Shown piece after piece: positions 24,707 to 32,390 of a stretch of 37,642 bases of DNA. The stretch comes from Planctomycetota bacterium (GTDB taxonomy: Bacteria; Planctomycetota; UBA8742; UBA2392). Position numbers and translations under genes: made by a program. Location of the stretch: the NCBI GenBank assembly GCA_020845475.1, contig JADLFN010000066.1, positions 1-37,642 on the forward strand. The letters run 5' to 3'. How positions within the stretch are numbered: the stretch's first letter is position 1; each line of letters begins with the position of its first letter. The notes under the pieces were generated by a model. That model searched no databases. It was not told where the DNA came from and saw only the letters and a program-made list of their open reading frames with translations.

Positions 24707-27700
24707 ATGGGTGAATTCATCCGCAAGTGGCATCCGTTGCTGCTCATCATTATCGCGATCTACCTGGCCATTCCCAAGCCCGCGCCGGAACCCGGCGACC
24801 GCTTCCAGTGGCCGCTCAACGCCTACAAATGGAACCTGGGCCAGGACCTTTCAGGCGGAAGCTCGCTGCGCTTCAAGCTCGTGCAGCAGGATCTCAAGGA
24901 CGCCGAGCAATCCCTTCGTGACTTGCTCAAGCCCCTGGCCGCGAAGGCTGAACTGCCCGCACCCGTGCGCGAGAAATTCGGCGCGCTGATCAAGGGGGCG
25001 CCGCTCAAGCAAGACGCATTCACAGTACGCGCCAAGAGCGATGAAAGCGACGACTTCGACCTGCTCAAGGCGCCCGGGCTCTTTGACGAAGGCCAGACCG
25101 ATGCCGCGCGCAAGCACTTCAAGGCCTGGAACGAGGCAAGCAAGCGCAAGTCGGAAAAGGCGCTTGCGGGGCCGACGATCGAGACGCTCTATCGCCGCCT
25201 GGGCACATCCGGCATCACGGAACTGAACATCTCGCCTCTGGGTGATGACCGCCTCGAGGTGAAGCTGCCCAAGTTCGCCACCAGCGCCGAAACCGCGCGC
25301 TACAAGGAACTGCTGCAGGCCACCGGCAAGCTGGAAATGCGCGTGACCGCGCCCGACAAGTCGGAGTTCACCAAGCTCACGCCTCCCAACCTGCCGCGCG
25401 ACGAGGGCTACAAATACAAGTGGCTCGAAGTCAGCGACCCGACCAATGCCAAAGTCGCCAACGCCAAAGAATACGGCGGCAAGACCTGGGTGCTGATCCA
25501 GGTCATTGACGACTGGGATCTTGGCGGCAAAGACATCGAGAAAATCGAACCCTCCCAGAGCGAAGAAGGAAAAATCGCCGTTTCCTTCGCCTACAAGGGC
25601 CTCGCCGTCGCGAAGTTCGAAGACCTGACGACGCGCCACAACAAGAACGCCAGGGATCCGCGCTACATCGCCAACATCATCGACGACAAGGTGTTTGGCG
25701 CGTATTCGATCGAGGGCAAAATCTCGGGCAGCGTGCAGGTTTCAGGCAGCTTCACGCGTGAGGAGCGCGACAACCTGATCAACGTGCTCAAGTCCGGCTC
25801 GCTCAACGTCAAACTCGAACTCGAAGGCGAAGAAAGCGTCGGCCCCAGCGAAGGCGCCGAAGCCGTGCAGCGCGGCATGTGGAGCTTCATCATTGCCGCG
25901 ATTTTCGTGTTTGCCTTTGCGCTTTGGCTCTATCGCGGCCTGGGCGTGCTGGTGATCTTCAACCTGTTGATGATCGTGGGCCTGATCATGGGCGCCATGG
26001 CGGCAGGCATGGGCACACTGACACTGCCCGGCATCGCCGGCCTGGTGCTGACGTTCGGCATGGCCATCGACGGCAACATCCTGATCAACGAGCGAATGCG
26101 AGAAGAGCTCAAGAAGGGCCTGAGCACGCGAGCCGCAGCCGAGGAAGGCTTTGGCGGCGCGTTCTCGGCGATCGTGGACTCGAACATCACGACGCTGCTT
26201 TCGGCGATCGTGCTTTACAAGGTGGGCTCGGGCCCGGTGCAGGGCTTTGCGCTCACACTGGCCATCGGCATTGTTGCCACGCTCTATGCCAACATCCCTG
26301 CCTACCGCGCGATGATCATGGGTGCGCTCGGCATCAAGCGCGACCTCAAGTTCTCCATGGCCAACCTGAGCTTCCTTGAAGGCCGCAAGATCGATTTTGT
26401 GGCAGGCATGAAGTTCATGATTCCGATGTGCATCGTGGCCAGCATCGCGGGCCTGGTCATGCTGTTTTCGATGGGCAGTTCAGTCCTGGGCATGGAATTC
26501 CGCGGCGGCTACGCCTACCGCGTGCAGTTCAAGGAACCTTTGAATGTTGACAGCCTGCGTGGCGTGATTGAGGGCCTCAAGGACGACAACGGCGCGGCGC
26601 GCTATCCATCCTATGAAGTGCAGCCCGTGTTCGCGCTGGGCGAGACCACCGGTGACATGGCCACGCGCTTTGACTTCCGTTTCCCCATGCGCGACGACTG
26701 GGCCAGCCGCGACGCACAGGAAGTGAACGACGAAATCAAACAGGACCTGATCAAGTCGCTGATCTACACCGATGACCGCAAGGCCGAAGGCAACAACCCC
26801 GGCCACACCAAGGGCGAGTCGATGCTCCAGGCCTCGGGCTGGCAGAGTGAAGCCGCCGACGCGCGCGAGATCACGCTCTCATGCCAGGTGGAAGTGCAGT
26901 GGAAAGACGAGAACACGAAAAACACCTACAAAGACAACCAGGACAAATTCTGGAAGATCTCCGAGCGCTCCTGGGGCGGCAAGGAGTCCGCGCCCGTTGA
27001 CAAGAAGCAGGAGTGGTTCGGCGCGGTCATCGCCGGCGCCAATGACGCCGTGGTTCAGCCCGAATTCCTGGGCACGAACCCTTCGGGCGATACGCAGTCC
27101 TACAAGCTGACGATTTCCAAACTCACGATCATTGACGCGCGCGACCTCAAGGCCAAGCAGGACGCCTTCAAGCAGGCCATGACCAAGTTGTTCGTACAGG
27201 ACAACGACCGCGTGGTCCTTACCACCAAAGAGTTGCCGCCAGTGAACGTTTCAATCACTCGCGGCTCTTACAAGGTGGCCCTGACGCTGAGCGCGCCGGT
27301 TTCATCGGATGAATTCATCCGAGCCGGCGAGACATTCCAGACGAAAGTTCCCGCCCTGGGCGCCCTGATCATCACCGCCAGCGATGCCAAGGACGGCAAG
27401 TCCGCCACGTACCTGATTCGCTCCTCGGAAATCGGCTTCAGCGCCGATGCCACCTCGACCACCAGTTTCGGTGCGCTCGACGGCGGGCTGCGCGACGAAG
27501 TACTGGCCTGGCTCAAGAACAATGGCCATAGCGACATCTACATTACGCAGCCGTTCCTGGTTTCGACCACGATCGGCGCCACCGTCGCCGGTGAAACCAC
27601 CTGGCGCGCCATGCTCGCGATCCTGGGCGCGTTGCTGATCCTGGTCATCTACATGCGCCTGCGCTTTGCCAGTGTTGCATGGGGCATCGCGGCCATTGTG

Positions 27701-28288
27701 GCACTGACCTTTGACGTCACCGTCACACTTGCGGCGCTGGCCGTAGCCGACCTGTTCGGCGCGGACATGAAGATTGACCTCGTAATCGTGGCGGCGATTC
27801 TCACGGTTATCGGTTACGCCATCAACGACACGATCGTGAACTTTGACCGCATCCGCGAGCTGCTCAAGGCCGACATGCTGGCCACAGGCGGAAAGACGCC
27901 GCTCAAGACCATCATTAACCAGTCCGCAAATCAGATGTTGACGCGCACAGTCATGACCGGCGGCACGACCCTGACATCAACGCTGATCATGATGATTCTG
28001 GGCGGGCCGTTGCTGCGCGGCTTCTCCTTTGCCATTTTCGTCGGCGTTATCATGGGTACGTTTGCCTCGGTGTTCGTTGCTTCGCCAATTCTGCTCTTGT
28101 TCGAAAAACGTGACCGCTCAGGCCTTGCGGAAATCACCGAGGAAGAGGCGGAAGAAGTCAAGCCTGCGCAGGAAGCCGACGAACCAGACGCCAAGGACTT
28201 CGAGGATGAAGATGAAGACAAGCCCACACTCGAGGACAAAAAGGACGAAAAGAAGGGCGAAAGCGGCGCTGCTCCAGCCTCGGCCTAG
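24707..28288 (+). CDS. secDF: Fused SecD-SecF protein export subunit
   Basis: An RND-type membrane protein that uses the proton gradient to pull exported proteins across the membrane. ATG with GGAAAG six bases upstream. 1193 residues: TM1 (about 8-24), the SecD periplasmic domain (about 25-385), TM2-6 with GMAIDGNILINERMREEL (about 445-465), then the SecF half with its first helix (about 566-590), a very large periplasmic loop (about 590-960), and the last helices with VIGYAINDTIVNFDRIRE (about 1035-1055). An acidic/lysine-rich C-terminal tail (about 1137-1193) ends it. E. coli SecD plus SecF total about 940 residues; the excess is in the SecF loop. Confidence 0.95.
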   Translation: MGEFIRKWHPLLLIIIAIYLAIPKPAPEPGDRFQWPLNAYKWNLGQDLSGGSSLRFKLVQQDLKDAEQSLRDLLKPLAAKAELPAPVREKFGALIKGAPLKQDAFTVRAKSDESDDFDLLKAPGLFDEGQTDAARKHFKAWNEASKRKSEKALAGPTIETLYRRLGTSGITELNISPLGDDRLEVKLPKFATSAETARYKELLQATGKLEMRVTAPDKSEFTKLTPPNLPRDEGYKYKWLEVSDPTNAKVANAKEYGGKTWVLIQVIDDWDLGGKDIEKIEPSQSEEGKIAVSFAYKGLAVAKFEDLTTRHNKNARDPRYIANIIDDKVFGAYSIEGKISGSVQVSGSFTREERDNLINVLKSGSLNVKLELEGEESVGPSEGAEAVQRGMWSFIIAAIFVFAFALWLYRGLGVLVIFNLLMIVGLIMGAMAAGMGTLTLPGIAGLVLTFGMAIDGNILINERMREELKKGLSTRAAAEEGFGGAFSAIVDSNITTLLSAIVLYKVGSGPVQGFALTLAIGIVATLYANIPAYRAMIMGALGIKRDLKFSMANLSFLEGRKIDFVAGMKFMIPMCIVASIAGLVMLFSMGSSVLGMEFRGGYAYRVQFKEPLNVDSLRGVIEGLKDDNGAARYPSYEVQPVFALGETTGDMATRFDFRFPMRDDWASRDAQEVNDEIKQDLIKSLIYTDDRKAEGNNPGHTKGESMLQASGWQSEAADAREITLSCQVEVQWKDENTKNTYKDNQDKFWKISERSWGGKESAPVDKKQEWFGAVIAGANDAVVQPEFLGTNPSGDTQSYKLTISKLTIIDARDLKAKQDAFKQAMTKLFVQDNDRVVLTTKELPPVNVSITRGSYKVALTLSAPVSSDEFIRAGETFQTKVPALGALIITASDAKDGKSATYLIRSSEIGFSADATSTTSFGALDGGLRDEVLAWLKNNGHSDIYITQPFLVSTTIGATVAGETTWRAMLAILGALLILVIYMRLRFASVAWGIAAIVALTFDVTVTLAALAVADLFGADMKIDLVIVAAILTVIGYAINDTIVNFDRIRELLKADMLATGGKTPLKTIINQSANQMLTRTVMTGGTTLTSTLIMMILGGPLLRGFSFAIFVGVIMGTFASVFVASPILLLFEKRDRSGLAEITEEEAEEVKPAQEADEPDAKDFEDEDEDKPTLEDKKDEKKGESGAAPASA

Positions 28289-28301
28289 CGCCGCGGGAAA
28301 G

Positions 28302-28601
28302 ATGTCGGGAGCCGCGCAGGTGGCGGCGTTGCGCGCACAGCTTGATGAGCTGGACGCGCGCCTCGTCGCCACGCTGGGCAAACGAATGGCGATTTCGCTG
28401 CGCGTCGCCAAAGTTAAGGCCCGCCTTGGCCTGCCTCAGCGCGACTTGCTGCGCGAGGCTTTCATCCTGCGGCGGTCGCGTCAACTGGCGCGCCCGCCGC
28501 GGGAGGGCGCGGCGGCCCAGACAGTGCTGTCCACCGTATTGGCAGTCACCCGCGCGGCGGCGAAAGCCGCGCTCAAACACCGGGGCAAACATGGCTCGTG
28601 A
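28302..28601 (+). CDS. Chorismate mutase (AroQ type)
   Basis: A 99-residue all-helical protein. ALRAQLDELDARLVATLGKRM matches the first helix of AroQ mutases, and AKVKARLGLPQRDLLREAFILRR carries the K and RD-RE residues of the active site. It converts chorismate to prephenate, the substrate of the TyrA enzyme encoded next. The start ATG follows GGGAAAG closely and lies 13 bp after secDF; a longer frame upstream runs through the secDF tail and is not used. It overlaps tyrA by 11 nt, so the two are translated together. The usual C-terminal Gln of EcCM is not evident. Confidence 0.82.
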   Translation: MSGAAQVAALRAQLDELDARLVATLGKRMAISLRVAKVKARLGLPQRDLLREAFILRRSRQLARPPREGAAAQTVLSTVLAVTRAAAKAALKHRGKHGS

Positions 28602-29523
28602 AAAGGGAAAGGCGCGCAAGACCGGCAAAGTCATGCAGCACGGGAGCGCAGAAGAGTTGCGCGTGTGCGTGATCGGGCTTGGCCTGATTGGCGGTTCGAT
28701 CGCGCTTGCGCTGAAATCGCGCCGGCCGCGCATGAACCTTGTGGGCTGTGACGTCAAGGCCGTGCTGGATGTCGCGCGCGGGTCGGGCGTATTCAGTGCG
28801 CTCATTGAGAGCAAGAAGCTGGCGCAGGCGGTCAAGGACAGCGACTACGTGTTCTTGTGCGCGCCCTACAGCGTCAATGTCCAGCTGCTGATGCAGTTGC
28901 GCGACTTGGTGCCGCAGGGCTGCGTGATCACGGATGTCGGCGGCCTGAAGCGTGAAATCTGCCAGGTGGCGCGCCGCCTTTATGCCGCGCCTGAAGGGCC
29001 GTGGTTCATCGGCGGGCACCCGCTTTCCGGGCGCGAGCTTTCCGGTTTTGGCGCCGCCACGCCCGAGCTTTTCCGCGGCCGCACCTGGGCGCTGTGCGAG
29101 GCTTCACCGATACCGGCGCAACGCCTGGCCGATTTCCGGGACCTGATGGAGGCCACCGGCGCCGTGCTGTGCGATGTTGACGCGCGCGCCCACGACGAAG
29201 CCATGGTGACCGTAAGCCACCTGCCGCAACTGGTTTCCACCGCCCTGATGCTGACCGCCGCCGGCCGCGACGCGGGCATGGCCGGCACCGCGCTGCTCGA
29301 CATGACGCGGCTTGCAACCTCAAACCCGGTGACCTGGAATCCCGTGCTGCTCGCCGAGCGCCAGCGCGCGGTGCAGGAGTTGCAGCGCCTGCGCGCGTAC
29401 CTGACTGAAATCGAGATCGCACTTGCGTTCAATGAACCGCTGACGAAATGGTTCAACCTGGCGGCGCGCGCACGAGAGAGCCTGCTCAAGGCCACCGTTA
29501 CAGGCGCCAACGCATCGACGTAA
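28591..29523 (+). CDS. tyrA: Prephenate dehydrogenase TyrA
   Basis: Makes 4-hydroxyphenylpyruvate from prephenate for tyrosine. 310 residues: the Rossmann motif VIGLGLIGGSIALALKS (about 24-40), the catalytic-region GGHPLSGRELSGFG (about 138-151), SHLPQLVSTALML (about 209-221) and the C-terminal helical dimerisation part (SNPVTWNPVLLAERQRAVQEL). The start ATG lies 11 nt inside the chorismate mutase gene. Alternative start: ATG at 28633. A separate mutase gene plus TyrA replaces the fused T-protein of E. coli. It follows secDF, an unusual neighbour. Confidence 0.9.
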   Translation: MAREKGKARKTGKVMQHGSAEELRVCVIGLGLIGGSIALALKSRRPRMNLVGCDVKAVLDVARGSGVFSALIESKKLAQAVKDSDYVFLCAPYSVNVQLLMQLRDLVPQGCVITDVGGLKREICQVARRLYAAPEGPWFIGGHPLSGRELSGFGAATPELFRGRTWALCEASPIPAQRLADFRDLMEATGAVLCDVDARAHDEAMVTVSHLPQLVSTALMLTAAGRDAGMAGTALLDMTRLATSNPVTWNPVLLAERQRAVQELQRLRAYLTEIEIALAFNEPLTKWFNLAARARESLLKATVTGANAST

Positions 29524-29529
29524 AGCCGC

Positions 29530-29549
29530 CAAGGAGCTATTGCTCCTTG
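29530..29549 (+). other. Stem-loop after tyrA
   Basis: A perfect 8-bp stem CAAGGAGC/GCTCCTTG with loop TATT. It has no U-run, so it is not a typical terminator. TTGCTC (29540-29545), 17 bp and GATAAT (29563-29568) overlap it and could be the promoter of the following gene. Confidence 0.45.
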
Positions 29550-29582
29550 ACCGTGCGGGCGGGATAATCGCCAACGGCAACC

Positions 29583-31571
29583 ATGGGCACCACCCGCCAG
29601 GCGCAACTCCAGGAATTGCTCAACCGTTTCGTTGAGGCCGAGCGCCGTGACGCCCAGGGCGAGACGGCCGGGCCGGGCGGAACGCTGGGCGACATCCGCC
29701 GCGAAATCGAGACAGCCTACTGGCAGCAGTCCACCGAAGTGGTCTCCGGCTTCGTGCGCGATGATCTGCCCAAGGACATCGCCATCTCCGAAGAAGACCG
29801 GCTGCTGTTGAGTTTTGCCGTGTTCGATCACCCGCGGCTGAACGAGGCCGTCGTGCGCGCCGCGCTGTGGGCGCCGCCGGCCGACGCCGAATACACTCTC
29901 TACTTCATGCATGACGCGCTGCGCAGCGCTTATCGCGACGCCCTGCGGCTTGAAACGCTCGCCAAGCTGCGCCAGAAACTCGAAACCGTGGATGACGAAA
30001 TCGAGAACTGGCCGGAAGTGAATCTCGAGTACATCAAATACCGCGACCGGCTCGTCGCCGACGCGCTCGGTTCTTCGCCCCAAGGCCAGCATTTGCTGCG
30101 CCAATACAGCGAACTCGATGAGCGACTCGAAGAGTTCAAAACCATGGAGCGCCGCAATGGCTCCGAGGGCTGGGAAAGCGGCGAGGAACGCAAACAGTGG
30201 CTGGCCGTCAAAACCTACATGGAGCAGCGCCACGCCGAGATCGCGCGCGTGCTCGACCCGCTGGCCAAGAAAGCGCGCGCCATCAAGGCCGAGCTCTCTC
30301 AGCTTGATGCCGCCGCCAACCAGGCCGGGCGCGAGGTGCGCGAGCATGAGCGCGAAGTCGCGGATCTAAGCGCCGCCCAGCACTCCACCGTGGAAGGCAC
30401 GCGCGGTGGAGAGCGCAACGCACGCCAGCTTGATTTCGTGCGCGAAGCTCTCAAGCGGGCGCAGGAGCAACTCACGCAGGCCAAGAGCCGCGCTGATGCG
30501 CTCAAGCAGGAGCACGCGGAACTGCTCAAGGCCGATGGCATTGCCGCCTCGGGCGATGCCGTGGTGGCCACGGTCGATCACTTGCTCGACTTGCGCAACG
30601 AGCGCAGGCTGGTGGAGGCGCAGATCCGCGATGAAGAATCAACCGTACACCAGACCACTCCCGCCGACGTTCGCAGCGCCCTGATGCACGAAGTCGGCAA
30701 CGTGCGCGGCCTGCTGCGACTTGCATCCAAGTATGCACGCTGCGGCGAATGCGCCCTGCCGCTGGCGCCCGCCGCCGCGCCCGTGGATCCCGTCGCACTG
30801 GTGGAGGCACTGCGAGAGATTGAGCGTATCGATCCAGGCCTGTTCAATAACCAGGGCGTCAAGCGCTTTGGCAAACCCTCAATCCTGCTTGCGCCGGGCA
30901 TCGGGCTTGGCGTTTATGATGCCGACCGCAACCGCCTGGTGATCCCTCAGTACTCGCCGCAAACCGCGCTCGATAGCGTGGCCAACGCCGTTGTGCTCTA
31001 CCGCCTCGACGCTGACGCCGCCTACAACGACCGCGGGCTCTTCAAGAGTTACCGAAATGACATCAAGGAATACTCGACGCTGCGCTCGAACCTGAAGCTG
31101 CGCCAGAATCTCACGCACGATTACCTGGTCTGGGTCACGCGCGAGTCCCGCGGGCGCCAGGAGCTATCGCGCGAGGTGCGCGAGTGGTTCGAGTCGCGCA
31201 TCGCCCCGCCCAAGGATGAGCCGCTCGTGCCGCGCGAGCTGCGCGGGTTGAGCTCGCGCCAGTTGAAGAGCAAGCTCGACGAAACCGAACGCGCCCAGCC
31301 AAGCGCCGAACGGTCATTCAGATCGGCGTTGCTGCGCTGGCTGCAGGATCCCGACAACATCGAGGTGCTCAAGAACCAGATTCTGCCCGCGCTCGAGGAA
31401 GCCATGCGCCTCGCGCCCCAGAACCTGGATATCGTGTACAGCGCAGCCGCGCTGTACAAACGCGCGCGCATGAACGCCCAGGCCATTGAATGCTTCTCGC
31501 GCTACGCATCCAACGCGCGCCAGAGCTGGTGGACGAACAAAGCCATCGAGCTTTGCGCGGCCTGCCGCTGA
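29583..31571 (+). CDS. Large coiled-coil protein with C-terminal TPR-like helices, unknown
   Basis: 662 residues, not recognised. Residues about 1-110 are mixed; about 130-330 are strongly charged and predicted coiled-coil (AKKARAIKAELSQLD, FVREALKRAQEQLTQAKS). A CxxC (YARCGECAL, about 387-392) precedes a folded part (about 420-520: GKPSILLAPGIGLGVYDADRNRLVIPQ, then KSYRNDIKEYSTLRSN). The last 90 residues look like TPR helices (LRLAPQNLDIVYSAAALYKRARMNAQAIECFSRYA). No signal peptide or membrane helix, so likely cytoplasmic. The ATG of MGTTRQAQ is used; no clear Shine-Dalgarno. It converges on pdxJ. Confidence 0.8.
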   Translation: MGTTRQAQLQELLNRFVEAERRDAQGETAGPGGTLGDIRREIETAYWQQSTEVVSGFVRDDLPKDIAISEEDRLLLSFAVFDHPRLNEAVVRAALWAPPADAEYTLYFMHDALRSAYRDALRLETLAKLRQKLETVDDEIENWPEVNLEYIKYRDRLVADALGSSPQGQHLLRQYSELDERLEEFKTMERRNGSEGWESGEERKQWLAVKTYMEQRHAEIARVLDPLAKKARAIKAELSQLDAAANQAGREVREHEREVADLSAAQHSTVEGTRGGERNARQLDFVREALKRAQEQLTQAKSRADALKQEHAELLKADGIAASGDAVVATVDHLLDLRNERRLVEAQIRDEESTVHQTTPADVRSALMHEVGNVRGLLRLASKYARCGECALPLAPAAAPVDPVALVEALREIERIDPGLFNNQGVKRFGKPSILLAPGIGLGVYDADRNRLVIPQYSPQTALDSVANAVVLYRLDADAAYNDRGLFKSYRNDIKEYSTLRSNLKLRQNLTHDYLVWVTRESRGRQELSREVREWFESRIAPPKDEPLVPRELRGLSSRQLKSKLDETERAQPSAERSFRSALLRWLQDPDNIEVLKNQILPALEEAMRLAPQNLDIVYSAAALYKRARMNAQAIECFSRYASNARQSWWTNKAIELCAACR

Positions 31572-31603
31572 AGCCTGGTCCTTACGATTCAATCCGCGCG
31601 ATT

Positions 31604-32341
31604 TCAGCGCCCCGTCGCCGCTGCTATCAGGCCCTTCATCTCCTTCACCGCGGCCCCGAGCCCGGTCAAGACAGCGCGGCTGATGATCGCGTGGCCAATG
31701 TTGACCTCGACCAGCGCGGGATACTCAAAGCGTCTCAACAGCGGCGTGATGTTCCAGTAGTCAAGTCCGTGCCCAGCGGCCGGCGCGATCTCGAGGCTGA
31801 TCAGCGCGTACACGCCTTGTTCGATGCGGCCCAGCTCCTTCTCGATCGCGCGCGCAGAACGGGCGTTGGCAAACGCGCCGGTGTGGATTTCAACCATGTC
31901 CGCACCCAGTTTCTTTGCCTGTTCGAGTTGCGCCGTCTCTGGATCCAGAAAAAGGCTGACCGCGATCCTGGCTTTGCGCATCTTTTCAATCACGCGCTCC
32001 AGGTCGCGCGCATGTTTGATGCAATCCAGGCCGCCCTCGGTTGTCACTTCCTGGCGTCGTTCGGGCACCAGCGTGACGCGATCAGGCCGCACGGCCAGCG
32101 CGGCTTCAACAATCTCCGGCGCAATTGACATTTCGAGATTGAGCTTTGTGCGCACGGTCTTGCGCAGAATCTCGAGGTCGCGATCCGTGATGTGGCGCCG
32201 ATCCTCGCGCAGGTGAACCGTAATCTGATCCGCGCCATGCAGCTCAGCCATGCCCGCGGCCACTACCGGCTCGGGCTCTCTGCCGCCTCGTGCGTTTCGC
32301 AGTGTTGCTACGTGGTCGATGTTCACGCCAAGCAGGGTCAT
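31604..32341 (-). CDS. pdxJ: Pyridoxine 5'-phosphate synthase PdxJ
   Basis: Last ring-closing step of the DXP-dependent vitamin B6 pathway, joining 3-amino-2-oxopropyl phosphate and DXP. 245 residues, the normal length. Motifs: GVNIDHVATLRNARGG (phosphate/active-site His), DQITVHLREDRRHI, KLNLEMS with the catalytic Glu, and AAGHGLDYWNI with the C-terminal His. The ATG has GGAGG five bases before it. It is divergent from the carbamoyltransferase gene across a 49-bp gap. It is the only B6 gene here. Confidence 0.97.
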   Translation of the reverse strand: MTLLGVNIDHVATLRNARGGREPEPVVAAGMAELHGADQITVHLREDRRHITDRDLEILRKTVRTKLNLEMSIAPEIVEAALAVRPDRVTLVPERRQEVTTEGGLDCIKHARDLERVIEKMRKARIAVSLFLDPETAQLEQAKKLGADMVEIHTGAFANARSARAIEKELGRIEQGVYALISLEIAPAAGHGLDYWNITPLLRRFEYPALVEVNIGHAIISRAVLTGLGAAVKEMKGLIAAATGR

Positions 32342-32353
32342 GCCGCCTCCAGA

Positions 32354-32382
32354 CTGCCATTAGTTGAGCCCGGCAATATACT
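32354..32382 (+). promoter_or_regulatory. Promoter of the carbamoyltransferase gene
   Basis: CTGCCA (32354-32359), a 17-bp spacer and TATACT (32377-32382). The predicted start is at or just before the ATG (32391), and no Shine-Dalgarno is present. Confidence 0.5.
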
Positions 32383-32390
32383 TCAGTTCC

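Noticed and set aside
28302..29523. A frameshifted fused chorismate mutase-prephenate dehydrogenase
   Set aside because: Each part is complete with its own start, and the 11-nt overlap is ordinary for coupled genes.
29530..29549. Intrinsic terminator after tyrA
   Set aside because: The 8-bp stem is perfect but no U-run follows.
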